From contig NZ_LN913016.1 in NCBI RefSeq assembly GCF_001487145.1, forward strand, positions 806,001 through 870,000: a DNA stretch of 64,000 bases, in the 5' to 3' direction. The translations under genes were made by a program, and so were the position numbers. The notes beneath the pieces were generated by a model, which saw only the letters and a program-made list of their open reading frames with translations, was not told the origin of the DNA and made no database searches. Below are positions 8,049 through 16,832 of the stretch, piece after piece. How positions within the stretch are numbered: the stretch's first letter is position 1; every line of letters begins with the position of its first letter. This DNA is from Anaerococcus rubeinfantis (GTDB lineage Bacteria > Bacillota > Clostridia > Tissierellales > Peptoniphilaceae).

Positions 8049-9332
8049 CTATTCATAATAGTCAAAGACTATATCTCCAATAGCTACAGAATCTCCTTCT
8101 TTGATTCCCATTTCAATAAATTTGTCTAAAACTCCCATTTCTCTAAGATTTCTTTCAAAATACATACGACTATCGTAATCATCTAAGTTTACTTTTTCTA
8201 AAAGCTTATCAATTCTATAGCCACTGCAAACATAAATTCCATCTTCTATTTCAAAGTTTAGTTCATCACTTGCAAGAGACATATCATAAAACTCATCAAG
8301 ATAAGCTTCATCAACTTCTTCATCAAGATTGTATTTTTCATCTTCAAAATTATATAAAACTTTTGAAACTTCATCAATCAACTCTTTTATTCCACTAGTT
8401 GTGGCTGCTGAAATTCTAAATATTTTATATTTATCTGAGTATTTTTCTTCAAATTTTTTGTAATTTTCATTATAATCAAGGTCAGACTTGTTAAGGGCAA
8501 CAATTTGGTATTTGTTGTAAAGATTCTCATCGAATAATTTTAATTCATTATTTATAAGTTCGAAATCTTCTATAGGATCTCTTCCTTCAAATCCTGAAAT
8601 ATCTACCAAATGAACAAGAATTTTACATCTTTGAACATGTTTTAAAAAGTCATGTCCTAGACCTAAGCCTTCATTTGCACCTTCAATTAAGCCTGGTATA
8701 TCTGCAACTATAAATGATCTTTCCTTATCAATTTTTACTACACCTAAATTTGGATCAAGGGTTGTAAAATGATAATTTGCAATTTTTGGTTTTGCTTTTG
8801 AAATTACAGATATCAATGTGGATTTTCCTACATTAGGTAAACCAACTAAGCCTACATCAGCCAAAATTTTAAGTTCTAAACTTACTTCGATTTTTTGGCC
8901 TTCTTTTCCTTTTTGAGCAAATCTTGGCGCTTGTCTTGTGGAAGATTTGTAATGAACATTACCTTTTCCACCCTTTCCACCTTTTGCTATTAGAAACTCT
9001 TCACCGTTTTTTTTCAAATCTTTTATAATTTTTCCACTTGTATTTTCTCTAATAACAGTTCCAACTGGGACAAGTAAATATAAGTCTTCGCCCTTTTTTC
9101 CAAATCTTTTTTTACCCATTCCATCTTCACCGTTAGGAGCTTTATATTTAGTTTTATATTTATATTCTTCAAGGGTTGATAGGGAATTTGTTGCTTTTAT
9201 ATATACGCTTGCTCCATCTCCACCATCTCCACCGGCAGGTCCACCTGTAGGTTCGTATTTTTCTCTACGAAAGGCTACTGCACCATCTCCACCTTTTCCG
9301 GCTTGAAGTTCAATTTTTGCATAATCTATCAT
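8049..9332 (-). CDS. obgE: Obg GTPase (CgtA), ribosome assembly
   Basis: A 427-residue Obg protein with all three domains. The glycine-rich Obg domain starts 'AGKGGDGAVAFRREKYEP', the G domain has 'GLPNVGKSTL' (G1), 'DIPGLIEGANEG' (G3) and 'NKSDL' (G4), and the Obg C-terminal domain ends around 'GDIVFDYYE'. It acts in 50S maturation and stress signalling. AAAGGA is eight bases before ATG. A strong intrinsic terminator lies between rpmA and this gene, so obgE depends on read-through or an unseen promoter within about 50 bases. Confidence 0.97.
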   Translation of the reverse strand: MIDYAKIELQAGKGGDGAVAFRREKYEPTGGPAGGDGGDGASVYIKATNSLSTLEEYKYKTKYKAPNGEDGMGKKRFGKKGEDLYLLVPVGTVIRENTSGKIIKDLKKNGEEFLIAKGGKGGKGNVHYKSSTRQAPRFAQKGKEGQKIEVSLELKILADVGLVGLPNVGKSTLISVISKAKPKIANYHFTTLDPNLGVVKIDKERSFIVADIPGLIEGANEGLGLGHDFLKHVQRCKILVHLVDISGFEGRDPIEDFELINNELKLFDENLYNKYQIVALNKSDLDYNENYKKFEEKYSDKYKIFRISAATTSGIKELIDEVSKVLYNFEDEKYNLDEEVDEAYLDEFYDMSLASDELNFEIEDGIYVCSGYRIDKLLEKVNLDDYDSRMYFERNLREMGVLDKFIEMGIKEGDSVAIGDIVFDYYE

Positions 9333-9356
9333 TGTAAATTTCCTTTTTACAAAAAA

Positions 9357-9376
9357 AGCTTGCCCGTGGGCAAGCT
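9357..9376 (-). terminator. Intrinsic terminator after rpmA
   Basis: A perfect 9-bp stem (AGCTTGCCC / GGGCAAGCT) with a 2-base loop is followed on the minus strand by seven T residues. It starts 10 bases after the rpmA stop and ends the rplU-prp-rpmA transcript before obgE. Confidence 0.9.
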
Positions 9377-9385
9377 GGTTTTCTA

Positions 9386-9679
9386 TTAAGCAATGTCTTG
9401 CTTTGGATATACAGAAACTTGTTTTCTATTTTTTCCTTTTCTTTCAAATTTAACTACACCACTGCATGATGCAAAAAGTGTATCATCTCCACCCTTTTTT
9501 ACATTCTCGCCTGGGTGAATTTTTGTTCCTCTTTGTCTAACGATAATGGTACCAGCATTTACTGTTTGTCCATCGGCTCTTTTAACGCCAAGTCTTTTAG
9601 CATTAGAGTCTCTACCGTTTTTTGAAGAAGATACTCCTTTTTTACTAGAAAATCTTTGTAAGTTTATGTTTAAAAACAT
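9386..9679 (-). CDS. rpmA: Ribosomal protein bL27 with cleavable N-terminal extension
   Basis: A 97-residue bL27. The mature part begins '[21 protein letters not shown]', reaching the peptidyl-transferase centre. Before it lies a ten-residue extension ending 'NINLQRF'. In Firmicutes this extension is removed by the Prp protease after the Phe, and the neighbouring prp gene supports the same here, between Phe-10 and Ser-11. The usual hydrophobic residue before that Phe is Arg-9 in this protein. GGGAGG precedes the ATG. It is the last gene of the rplU-prp-rpmA operon. Confidence 0.97.
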   Translation of the reverse strand: MFLNINLQRFSSKKGVSSSKNGRDSNAKRLGVKRADGQTVNAGTIIVRQRGTKIHPGENVKKGGDDTLFASCSGVVKFERKGKNRKQVSVYPKQDIA

Positions 9680-9680
9680 C

Positions 9681-9992
9681 CTAAACCTCCCTATAATTTA
9701 AATTAACATATTCATTATAATTTGTGAGTAAAGTTTTTATACCTATTTCAAAATCATTTAAAATAATTTCTGATTTTTCATTAGGATTTTTAAGTGAAAT
9801 TTTCATTTCATTATCATCATCAAAAAAATCAAATTCTACTTCATAATAATCTAAGGTATTTACTGCTGTGTATGACAAAATTGATACTGCAGCACAAACT
9901 ATATCATATCCATGCTGATCAAAATTTGCATGTCCTTGTATTGCAAACCCTAATCTTTCTTCGTTTTTTATAAATAAAGTAACATCAATCAT
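9681..9992 (-). CDS. prp: Prp, cysteine protease that processes bL27
   Basis: A 103-residue Prp (YsxB) protein encoded between rplU and rpmA, the hallmark location. The catalytic His lies in 'IQGHANFD' (about H21) and the catalytic Cys in '[10 protein letters not shown]' (about C33). Prp trims the N-terminus of bL27, a step essential in Staphylococcus. The ATG at 9992 overlaps the rplU stop as TAATG, so it replaces the longer TTG-started frame. It ends one base before the rpmA start region. Confidence 0.95.
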   Translation of the reverse strand: MIDVTLFIKNEERLGFAIQGHANFDQHGYDIVCAAVSILSYTAVNTLDYYEVEFDFFDDDNEMKISLKNPNEKSEIILNDFEIGIKTLLTNYNEYVNLNYREV

Positions 9993-10303
9993 TAACAAGA
10001 AATATTGTTAATTTCAACTAAAGTATATGGTTGTCTATGACCTTTTTTAGTTTTTGATGCTTTTTTAGGTCTATATTTAAACACAACTATTTTTTTGTCT
10101 TTAGCTTGATCTTTTACAGTTGCTTCAACTTTTGCATTTTCAACTGTTGGAGTTCCAACTTTTAAATCACTATCATTTTTAACTAATAGTACATCTTCAA
10201 AGCTTACACTATCTCCTATTTCTGCATTAAGTTTTTCTACTCTAACAAGATCGCCTTCTGATACTTTATATTGTTTTCCACCTGTCTTAATTATAGCGTA
10301 CAT
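9992..10303 (-). CDS. rplU: Ribosomal protein bL21
   Basis: A 103-residue bL21, a normal length, beginning '[18 protein letters not shown]' and ending with the conserved '[16 protein letters not shown]' block. It binds 23S rRNA in the large subunit. AGGAGG lies just upstream of the ATG at 10303, so an 11-codon longer frame is rejected. It is first in the rplU-prp-rpmA operon, under a near-consensus promoter and a structured leader. Confidence 0.98.
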   Translation of the reverse strand: MYAIIKTGGKQYKVSEGDLVRVEKLNAEIGDSVSFEDVLLVKNDSDLKVGTPTVENAKVEATVKDQAKDKKIVVFKYRPKKASKTKKGHRQPYTLVEINNISC

Positions 10304-10372
10304 AGTACACCTCCTATTTAGATTCTCGCCAGTCAAGGTGATCAGTACCCATACTGAGCGGTTTACCTTAAT
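10304..10372 (-). promoter_or_regulatory. L21 leader-like structured 5' UTR of rplU
   Basis: Between the promoter and the rplU ribosome site the minus strand folds into a stem: AAGGT pairs with ACCTT around an inner perfect hairpin, TCAGTA-TGGG-TACTGA. Rfam describes an L21 leader upstream of rplU in Firmicutes, thought to mediate autoregulation. Position and size fit, but the match to that family is inferred, not searched. Confidence 0.7.
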
Positions 10373-10401
10373 ATATTACCAATAAATACAAGTTTTGTCA
10401 A
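10373..10401 (-). promoter_or_regulatory. Sigma-A type promoter for rplU-prp-rpmA
   Basis: A TTGACA -35 box (10396-10401) and a TAATAT -10 box (10373-10378) are separated by exactly 17 bases on the minus strand. The -35 box begins two bases after the thiI stop codon, so it starts a new transcription unit at rplU. Confidence 0.88.
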
Positions 10402-10402
10402 C

Positions 10403-11569
10403 TTATATATCAAATATTTCCATATTTTCAATAGCATGATTTTCAAGCTCTTCTATATCCAATTTACTTTCACTTTCTTTTATATATTTTAGTTTTGGTT
10501 TTGTAATTGGATTTGATGGAGCAAAAATTGAACAACAATCATCAAATGGTTCTATGCTTTTTTCATATGATCCAATAAATAATGCCCTATCAATTATTTC
10601 TGTTTTATCAAGTGCAAGTAGGGGTTTAAATATAGGAAGATTTGTTGCATCTTCAATTACTGTCATAGACTCAACAGTTTGACTTGCAACTTGTCCCAAA
10701 CTTTCTCCTGTAATTAAAGCATTATAATTATTTTTAGCTGAAATTTTTTCACCGATTCTCATCATAAATCTTCTAGATAAAATTGTAGTTTGATTTCTTC
10801 TACAATTTTTATTTATAGCCTTATAAATTTCTGCCATATTGACAGAATAAATCCTCATTTTTCCAGTATATTGGGATAGGATTTTTCCTAAATCTAATGC
10901 TTTCTGTAAGGCTCTTTTTGAAGTAAATGGATAGGAGTGAAAATGTAGACAATCAATTTTCATACCTCTTTTTGCCATCATAAATCCTGCAACCGGAGAA
11001 TCAATTCCTCCTGAAAGCAATAAAAGTCCGTTTCCACTTAATCCTATTGGTAGTCCACCTATTCCTTCGTGCCTATTTGCATAAACATAGGCATATTTTT
11101 TGATATCGATAAATACTTTAAAATCCGGATTGTGAACATCAACTTTTAAATTATTATCCTTTGCATAGTTTTTTAAAATAAATCCACCCATCATTTGTGA
11201 AAATTCTGGAGATTTTACTTCAAAGGACTTATCAACCCTATTTGTTATAACTTTAAAAGTTTTATTTTTAATGTCCATATTATCTAAAATTTCTTTTAGA
11301 GCATTTTCTATGGATTCCTTATTTTTCTCACATCTTTTAATTTCTGAAATATAAATTATGCCAAAAACTTTTTTTATTTCTTTTATTAGATTTTCAAAGT
11401 CATTTTTATTGGCTTTTATATATAACTTTGAGCTTTCAAGATACATATCTTCATAGCCAATATCTTCTATATTTCTTTTTATATTGTCGATTGCTGCTTT
11501 GAAAAATTTATTTCTATTTTTTCCTTTTAAAAATAACTCTCCAAAACTTACTGATAGTAAATCTTCCAT
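10403..11569 (-). CDS. thiI: tRNA 4-thiouridine synthase ThiI
   Basis: A 388-residue ThiI with the N-terminal ferredoxin-like/THUMP region and the PP-loop 'LLLLSGGIDSPVAGFMMAKRG'. A C-terminal 'FDDCCSIFAPSNP' block resembles the Bacillus protein. There is no rhodanese domain, so persulfide transfer must come directly from a desulfurase. The adjacent iscS-like gene, whose stop overlaps this start (TAATG), is the obvious donor, as with NifZ-ThiI in Bacillus. Its product is s4U in tRNA; a thiamine role is uncertain. Confidence 0.95.
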   Translation of the reverse strand: MEDLLSVSFGELFLKGKNRNKFFKAAIDNIKRNIEDIGYEDMYLESSKLYIKANKNDFENLIKEIKKVFGIIYISEIKRCEKNKESIENALKEILDNMDIKNKTFKVITNRVDKSFEVKSPEFSQMMGGFILKNYAKDNNLKVDVHNPDFKVFIDIKKYAYVYANRHEGIGGLPIGLSGNGLLLLSGGIDSPVAGFMMAKRGMKIDCLHFHSYPFTSKRALQKALDLGKILSQYTGKMRIYSVNMAEIYKAINKNCRRNQTTILSRRFMMRIGEKISAKNNYNALITGESLGQVASQTVESMTVIEDATNLPIFKPLLALDKTEIIDRALFIGSYEKSIEPFDDCCSIFAPSNPITKPKLKYIKESESKLDIEELENHAIENMEIFDI

Positions 11570-12687
11570 TAAAACACCTTTCTTATTTCTTCTACGTATT
11601 GGTTTAATTTCTCTACTACAAGGTCTAAATCTTTTTTACTAATATCATGTGAAAATGAAAATCTTATAGCTCCATCCATATATTTTTCATCCAAATTTAT
11701 GGCAGATAAAATTCTACTATTATTTCCTTTTGAACAAGCTGAACCACTTGCTACAAAAATATCATCTGACTCTAGCATATGAAGCAAAACCTCTGATTTT
11801 ATATTTTTAAAAGCAATATTTAAAATATAGGGACTAGAATTTTCATCGGCTGAATTTATATGAATATCTGAAATTGTATTTTCAATTTTTTCTCTTAAAT
11901 AAGTATTTAAGTCTTTTATATAGGAAAAATCTTCTTTTTTATTTGATAATTCTAGAGCCTTTGCAAAGCTATAAATTGCTGGAGCATTAGTAGTTCCAGA
12001 TGAGAAAATTTCTTGTCTTCCTCCAAATAATACAGGCTTTATTTTACTTTTAAAAGAATTTTTTATATATAAGCCACCTATTCCTTTTGGTCCATGAACT
12101 TTGTGAGATGAAAAACTCATGGCATCTACACCTAATTTTTTCACATCACAAGAAATTTTCCCCAAAGCTTGAGTCGCATCTATGTGAAATAAAATTTCTT
12201 TATTTTTTCTTTTAATAATATCTGAAATTTTTCTTATATCTTGGATACTTCCAATCTCATTTTGGACATAAATAATTGAAACAAGCCTAGTATCTTTATC
12301 TATCAAGCTTTCTAAAGAATCAAAATCTATAAATCCTTGATTATCATTTGAAATTAATTTAACTTCTTTGAAAGATGAATTATCAAAAGCATCAATTACA
12401 GATGAATGTTCCAATTTTGTGGTAATAGCAGTATTTTTTTCACTTGCAAGGGAGTTTATTATTATATTATTTGATTCAGTTGCTCCCTTTGTAAAATAAG
12501 TTTCATTTTCATTTGAGTTTATATAATTTGCAATTATTTTTCTTGCTTCTTTTACTTTATTTTCAACATCCATTCCAAAACTATGTAGGGCTGATGGATT
12601 TGCAAAATATTTTTTTTCAAAATCTTTTTCTATGTCTATAACTTCATCATACATTCTAGTAGTAGCTGCATTGTCTAAGTATATCAT
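11569..12687 (-). CDS. Cysteine desulfurase (IscS/NifS family)
   Basis: A 372-residue PLP-dependent desulfurase. It has 'YLDNAATT', 'TKGATESNN', 'HIDATQALGKI', the PLP lysine in 'SSHKVHGPKG' and the persulfide Cys in 'SGSACSKGN' on a short loop. Being cotranscribed and translationally coupled with thiI suggests it feeds sulfur to tRNA thiolation. A general Fe-S role remains possible, because no iscU is next to it. AAAGGA precedes the ATG by nine bases. Confidence 0.94.
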   Translation of the reverse strand: MIYLDNAATTRMYDEVIDIEKDFEKKYFANPSALHSFGMDVENKVKEARKIIANYINSNENETYFTKGATESNNIIINSLASEKNTAITTKLEHSSVIDAFDNSSFKEVKLISNDNQGFIDFDSLESLIDKDTRLVSIIYVQNEIGSIQDIRKISDIIKRKNKEILFHIDATQALGKISCDVKKLGVDAMSFSSHKVHGPKGIGGLYIKNSFKSKIKPVLFGGRQEIFSSGTTNAPAIYSFAKALELSNKKEDFSYIKDLNTYLREKIENTISDIHINSADENSSPYILNIAFKNIKSEVLLHMLESDDIFVASGSACSKGNNSRILSAINLDEKYMDGAIRFSFSHDISKKDLDLVVEKLNQYVEEIRKVF

Positions 12688-12711
12688 TTTATCACATCCT
12701 TTAACTTATTT

Positions 12712-12740
12712 ATTATATTATTATAGGGAAAATAAAGCAA
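12712..12740 (-). promoter_or_regulatory. Promoter for the iscS-thiI operon
   Basis: On the minus strand TTGCTT (12735-12740) and TATAAT (12712-12717) are 17 bases apart, about 25 bases before the desulfurase start. The element lies between divergently transcribed genes. Confidence 0.65.
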
Positions 12741-12760
12741 ATATAAGGTATAGTAAAATT

Positions 12761-13678
12761 ATGTTATGTGTTAGATACCCTTTTTATGGGAAAAATTTAA
12801 AAAAAGATGAATGTATTTTAGATATTGAAACTACAGGACTTGATCCAAAAAGAGATAAGCTTGTAGTTTTAGGACTAATATATTTTAATTATGAAAAAAA
12901 TAAATTCTTTATAGACCAATATTTTTCAAAAAACGACGAAGAAGAAAATAGATTGCTACAAATTTATAAAGAAAAAATAAAAGATAAAAAATTAATTACC
13001 TACAATGGAGAAATCTTCGATCTTCCATTTTTAAATATTAGGCTAATTGAAAATAAATTAGATCCAGTTTTTCCAGAAAATATAGACTTATATAAATTTA
13101 TTAAATCTAAAAGTAAATTAATTAAATTTGAATCAATGAAGCTTAGTGATATTGAAAAAATTGTTGGAATTGAAAGAAACGATCCATCAAGATACAAGGT
13201 TATAAGTAAGCTTAGTGAAAAATTTAAAAATAGAAATAATCCCTGGCCTATTTTGATTCATAATAAAAATGATTTGATTGCGACAGAGGCTATTTCAAAT
13301 CTTGATGACTTGATAAACGACAAACTTTCATTTGAAATTAGTGATTATAAAATTCACTTAGACAGTGCTTATATCGATAAAGATATTGGTCATTTTGAAT
13401 TTTTTTCTAATAAGAATTTAAAAAGTTCATTATTTCAAGGAGAAAATTATTCTTTTTTAATAAAAGATAAGCTTATCAAACTTAAGATAATGGTTTTATA
13501 TGGGAAATTGTCAAAAAATTCTTCAGGTTTTGTTACTATAAATAATTTTAATCTTGAAAATAAGGGCAAATATAAAATAAACAAAAATCTTATATCAATT
13601 ATGGAAGATGGAATATATTCTTGTGAAAATATTTTAAATATCATGAAATTTTTAATAGAAAAAAACCTAGATTTATAA
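12761..13678 (+). CDS. RNase H-like DEDD exonuclease-domain protein (YprB-like)
   Basis: A 305-residue plus-strand protein of the ribonuclease-H-like family seen in YprB. Exonuclease motif I is '[20 protein letters not shown]' (about residues 19-38), motif II '[12 protein letters not shown]', and motif III '[12 protein letters not shown]'. A single-strand nuclease role is inferred. The C-terminal third is unrecognised. The ATG at 12761 is chosen because the longer frame would run into the divergent desulfurase gene; its ribosome site is weak. Its last codons lie inside a terminator hairpin shared with ung. Confidence 0.8.
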   Translation: MLCVRYPFYGKNLKKDECILDIETTGLDPKRDKLVVLGLIYFNYEKNKFFIDQYFSKNDEEENRLLQIYKEKIKDKKLITYNGEIFDLPFLNIRLIENKLDPVFPENIDLYKFIKSKSKLIKFESMKLSDIEKIVGIERNDPSRYKVISKLSEKFKNRNNPWPILIHNKNDLIATEAISNLDDLINDKLSFEISDYKIHLDSAYIDKDIGHFEFFSNKNLKSSLFQGENYSFLIKDKLIKLKIMVLYGKLSKNSSGFVTINNFNLENKGKYKINKNLISIMEDGIYSCENILNIMKFLIEKNLDL

Positions 13679-13689
13679 GTCTAGGTTTT
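13662..13689. terminator. Bidirectional terminator overlapping two stop codons
   Basis: A 10-bp perfect stem (AAAACCTAGA / TCTAGGTTTT) with an 8-base loop holds the stop codons of both convergent genes. Each strand ends in a T-rich 3' arm. Because it is palindromic it encodes Asn-Leu-Asp-Leu-stop on both strands. Confidence 0.85.
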
Positions 13690-14356
13690 CTATTTGCCAA
13701 TCAATTGGACTCATATTGTTTTTTATTAAAAAATCATTAGTTTTTGAAAATGGTTTTGAACCAAAAAATCCTCTGTGAGCTGCAAATGGTGATGGGTGAG
13801 CACTTTTAATTATTAAATGTCTCTTATTTGTAATCAAAATTTCTTTTGATTGGGCAAATTTCCCCCAAAGAAGAAAAACTATAGGCTTTTCTCTATCATT
13901 TAAAAGTTTAATAATATTGTCAGTTAAAATAGACCAACCAATATCCTTGTGGGAATTTGCTTGATGGGCTCTAACTGTTAAAGTTGAATTTAATAATAAA
14001 ACTCCTTGGTCAGCCCATTTTATTAAATTTCCATTGTTTGGAATATATAATCCTAAATCATCGTGCAATTCTTTATAAATATTTAATAAGGACGGAGGAG
14101 TTTTTACTCCTTTTTGAACAGAAAAAGAAAAACCATGAGCTTGACCTTGACCGTGGTAAGGATCTTGACCCAAAATCACAACTTTCACGTCTTTATAAGG
14201 AACTTTTTTTAGTGCATTAAAAATATCATACATGCTTGGATAAATTGTATGATTTTTATATTCATGGATTAGATTTTTTCTTAAATTTAAATAATAATCT
14301 TTTTTCCATTCGTCTTTTAAAATCTCATCCCAATCATTTCCTATTTGAACTGTCAT
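13673..14356 (-). CDS. ung: Uracil-DNA glycosylase, family 1
   Basis: A 227-residue glycosylase that removes uracil from DNA. The water-activating motif '[17 protein letters not shown]' and the Leu-loop motif '[15 protein letters not shown]' are intact. GGAG followed by six A precedes the ATG at 14356, so the upstream ATG, which overlaps that site, is not used. The start lies inside the lspA end (23-base overlap). Its 3' end overlaps the convergent exonuclease gene by 6 bases inside the shared terminator. Confidence 0.97.
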   Translation of the reverse strand: MTVQIGNDWDEILKDEWKKDYYLNLRKNLIHEYKNHTIYPSMYDIFNALKKVPYKDVKVVILGQDPYHGQGQAHGFSFSVQKGVKTPPSLLNIYKELHDDLGLYIPNNGNLIKWADQGVLLLNSTLTVRAHQANSHKDIGWSILTDNIIKLLNDREKPIVFLLWGKFAQSKEILITNKRHLIIKSAHPSPFAAHRGFFGSKPFSKTNDFLIKNNMSPIDWQIENLDL

Positions 14357-14801
14357 TTTTTTCTCCATCCATTTTTCCAAATCCTATAAAAATAATTAAT
14401 AAGATTGATCCGGTAGTAACTAGTATGTCTGCTATATTAAAAACTGGAAAATTAAAAAATGAAAATTCTATAAAATCTACAACAAATCCATGAAATAATC
14501 TGTCATAGAAATTTCCCAATGCACCAGAAACTATGAGTGATAAGGCTATATTTAATAGTTTAGGGTTGCTTTTTAAATTTCTAATGAAATAATACAACAA
14601 ATAAAAAACTACGGCTATGGTTAAAATAAGAAAAAATATTCTTTTATTTTGTAAAATCCCAAAAGCAGCTCCCCTATTTTCTACATAAATTAAATTTATA
14701 AAATTTGTAAAAATAGGATTTTCTATAAAATGGGAAATTGCATAGGCTTTGCTAAGTCTATCTAGTATTATTCCAGCCATTATTAAAATTGTGTAAATCA
14801 T
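14334..14801 (-). CDS. lspA: Lipoprotein signal peptidase (SPase II)
   Basis: A 155-residue membrane aspartyl peptidase with four hydrophobic segments. The catalytic aspartates lie in '[21 protein letters not shown]' and '[10 protein letters not shown]'; the Asn of 'VENRGAAFG' is also conserved. It cleaves prolipoproteins, such as the one at 36220-37695. The start overlaps the ylmH stop (ATGA). Confidence 0.96.
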   Translation of the reverse strand: MIYTILIMAGIILDRLSKAYAISHFIENPIFTNFINLIYVENRGAAFGILQNKRIFFLILTIAVVFYLLYYFIRNLKSNPKLLNIALSLIVSGALGNFYDRLFHGFVVDFIEFSFFNFPVFNIADILVTTGSILLIIFIGFGKMDGEKNDSSNRK

Positions 14802-15565
14802 TTATACTTCCTATATTCTATATGGTAATTATCTTTTTTGCTTTTTCCTATAACTTTGTCAAATATAAATCTTCCTTCTTTTCTAATAGATATGAGTGAA
14901 TTTTCTTCAATAATTTTTGATGGATTATCTATTATTTGAAAATTCACCTTAACTAAGCGTCTTTTTATTAAAGTTTTAGCTTTTGATCTTGAAAGATTTA
15001 CAAATTCACTAACTATATTATCAAGTCTTAAAGAAGAAATAAAGCCTCTTTTTTCAATATATTCTATTTTATTTTTAGATAAAATATTATCTTTTTTAAA
15101 ATCAAGACTTACTCTTTCTTTTTTAATTTTGGTCAAATTAAATTTTACAAAGTCCTTATCTTTATTTAAAACTACAAATTCACAAAGCCCATTCCCAATG
15201 TAAATATCCCCTATATCATTTCTCTCAAGTCCTAAATTTAAAAGAGCTCCAAGAACATCAGGATGAGTAATATTATTTTGTTTAAATTCTAAAACACTAA
15301 TATAGTCTTTAGAATCAATTTCATTTGAATATGGATTTGCTACGAATATATTTCTTTCACTTTCTTTATTGCATGACAAAAAAACTATCTCTATATTATT
15401 AATTTTTGCTATATCATTTAATACTGAAAGTTCAAATGGGTTTAGAAAAAAACTTGAAACTTCTTTTCTTGTATAAAATGATTTTTCTAATAAAGAGATA
15501 GCTTTTTTTATATTTGCCTTTACAGACTTATCTTCAACAAAATCTATATTATATTCTAATTTCAT
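14798..15565 (-). CDS. ylmH: YlmH-like S4 RNA-binding protein
   Basis: A 255-residue protein with an N-terminal YlmH domain and a C-terminal S4 domain ('LRLDNIVSEFVNLSRSKAKTLIKRRLVKVN', about residues 178-207). Bacillus YlmH helps rescue stalled 50S-peptidyl-tRNA complexes. The cluster sepF-ylmH-lspA is a shortened form of the Bacillus ylm region, missing ylmG, divIVA and ileS. No clear ribosome site is visible, so it may be coupled to sepF 16 bases upstream. Confidence 0.85.
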   Translation of the reverse strand: MKLEYNIDFVEDKSVKANIKKAISLLEKSFYTRKEVSSFFLNPFELSVLNDIAKINNIEIVFLSCNKESERNIFVANPYSNEIDSKDYISVLEFKQNNITHPDVLGALLNLGLERNDIGDIYIGNGLCEFVVLNKDKDFVKFNLTKIKKERVSLDFKKDNILSKNKIEYIEKRGFISSLRLDNIVSEFVNLSRSKAKTLIKRRLVKVNFQIIDNPSKIIEENSLISIRKEGRFIFDKVIGKSKKDNYHIEYRKYK

Positions 15566-15581
15566 AAAAGATTTTTAAAAT

Positions 15582-16157
15582 TTACAATTGGTTATAATTT
15601 CCACTTGAAATTTGATCTTCTACATAATTGTCTATATCTACTCCCTTAGGACAAATTACAAAAATACCTTTTGATACTTTCTCAACTGTTCCTTCTAGAG
15701 CATAAACAGCGCCTGATACGAAGTCTAAAATTTGTCTTTTCTTATCAACTTCTAACATTTCAAGATTTAAAACTACAACTTTTTTATCTAAGATATCATC
15801 AACAATTTTTGGGCCATCTTCATCATAGCTTAATGGTTCTTGAATAGAAATTCTAAAAGAACTAGCTGAGCTTTGACCAAAACTTCTATTATTTGAATTC
15901 ATACTTACTATATTGTCTCCTCCCCTAATTTTTCTACTTTTGTTATTAGAAGAATAATCATTTGAAAATGATGAGTAAGTGGTTGATCTTTCTTCATCCT
16001 TACTTACTGAGCTATTAAAATCATAGGTGGAACTAGGACTATAAGTTTTCTCTGTAATATCACTAGCTTTTTCTACTTCTTTTTCATCATCAATTTCTTC
16101 ATCATATTCATCATAATCATCGTCAATTCCTATAAATTCTTTAAATTTATCTAACAT
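15582..16157 (-). CDS. sepF: Cell division protein SepF
   Basis: A 191-residue SepF. The start 'MLDKFKEFIGIDDD' is the amphipathic membrane anchor. A long acidic and Ser/Asn-rich linker (about 12-100) follows, then the SepF core 'VVVLNLEMLEVDKKRQILDF' and 'GAVYALEGTVEKVSKGIFV'. SepF polymerises and tethers FtsZ to the membrane. AAAGGA upstream supports the ATG at 16157. It overlaps the yggS end by 11 bases. Confidence 0.93.
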   Translation of the reverse strand: MLDKFKEFIGIDDDYDEYDEEIDDEKEVEKASDITEKTYSPSSTYDFNSSVSKDEERSTTYSSFSNDYSSNNKSRKIRGGDNIVSMNSNNRSFGQSSASSFRISIQEPLSYDEDGPKIVDDILDKKVVVLNLEMLEVDKKRQILDFVSGAVYALEGTVEKVSKGIFVICPKGVDIDNYVEDQISSGNYNQL

Positions 16158-16821
16158 TTTTGTACATCCTTTTACCAAATATTTTTGATCCTACTCTAAT
16201 TATATTTGCTCCTTCTTCAAGGGCAATTTTATAATCATGAGTCATCCCCATTGAAAGATATTTCATTTCAATATTATTATAACTTAAATTGGATAAATTA
16301 TCGAATATTTTTTTAAGCTCTCTAAAGCAATTTCTAATAAGAGTTTCATCCTCTGTATTAGGTGCCATAGTCATTAACCCTTTAATTTTTATATTTTCCA
16401 ATTTACTAGCTTCTTTTATTAAATTATCGATTTCATCAACATAAAAACCTGACTTACTTTCTTCTTTTGATACATTAATTTGAATCAAGCAATCTTGAAC
16501 AATTGACAAAGATTTGGCTCTGTTATTAATTTTATTTAAAATTTTTAATGAATCAACAGAATGAATTAAACAAACTTCTCCAACAATTTTATTTACCTTG
16601 TTAGTTTGTAAGTGCCCGATTAAATGCCAATTTATATCATCTGGCATCCTTTCTTTTTTTTCTATTAATTCTTGTACCTTATTTTCTCCAAAATCTCTTA
16701 GGCCGTAATCATAAACTTCCATAATTTTATCTATTCCATGAGTTTTTGTAACAGCCAAAAGCATAGCGTCGTAATTTTCTAAATCTTTTTTTAAATCATC
16801 TATATTTTCTTTTATATTCAT
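16147..16821 (-). CDS. YggS/YlmE pyridoxal-phosphate homeostasis protein
   Basis: A 224-residue PLP-binding protein of the PROSC family with a TIM-barrel fold. The PLP lysine is in 'LLAVTKTHGIDKI', followed by 'DFGENKVQE', 'WHLIGHLQTNKV' and the phosphate loop 'IIRVGSKIFGKR'. It keeps free PLP in balance and has no known catalysis. The ATG at 16821 is used because the longer frame needs an ATT start. It lies next to sepF, as in Bacillus (ylmE-ylmF). Confidence 0.93.
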   Translation of the reverse strand: MNIKENIDDLKKDLENYDAMLLAVTKTHGIDKIMEVYDYGLRDFGENKVQELIEKKERMPDDINWHLIGHLQTNKVNKIVGEVCLIHSVDSLKILNKINNRAKSLSIVQDCLIQINVSKEESKSGFYVDEIDNLIKEASKLENIKIKGLMTMAPNTEDETLIRNCFRELKKIFDNLSNLSYNNIEMKYLSMGMTHDYKIALEEGANIIRVGSKIFGKRMYKNVR

Positions 16822-16832
16822 AGCACATCCAA

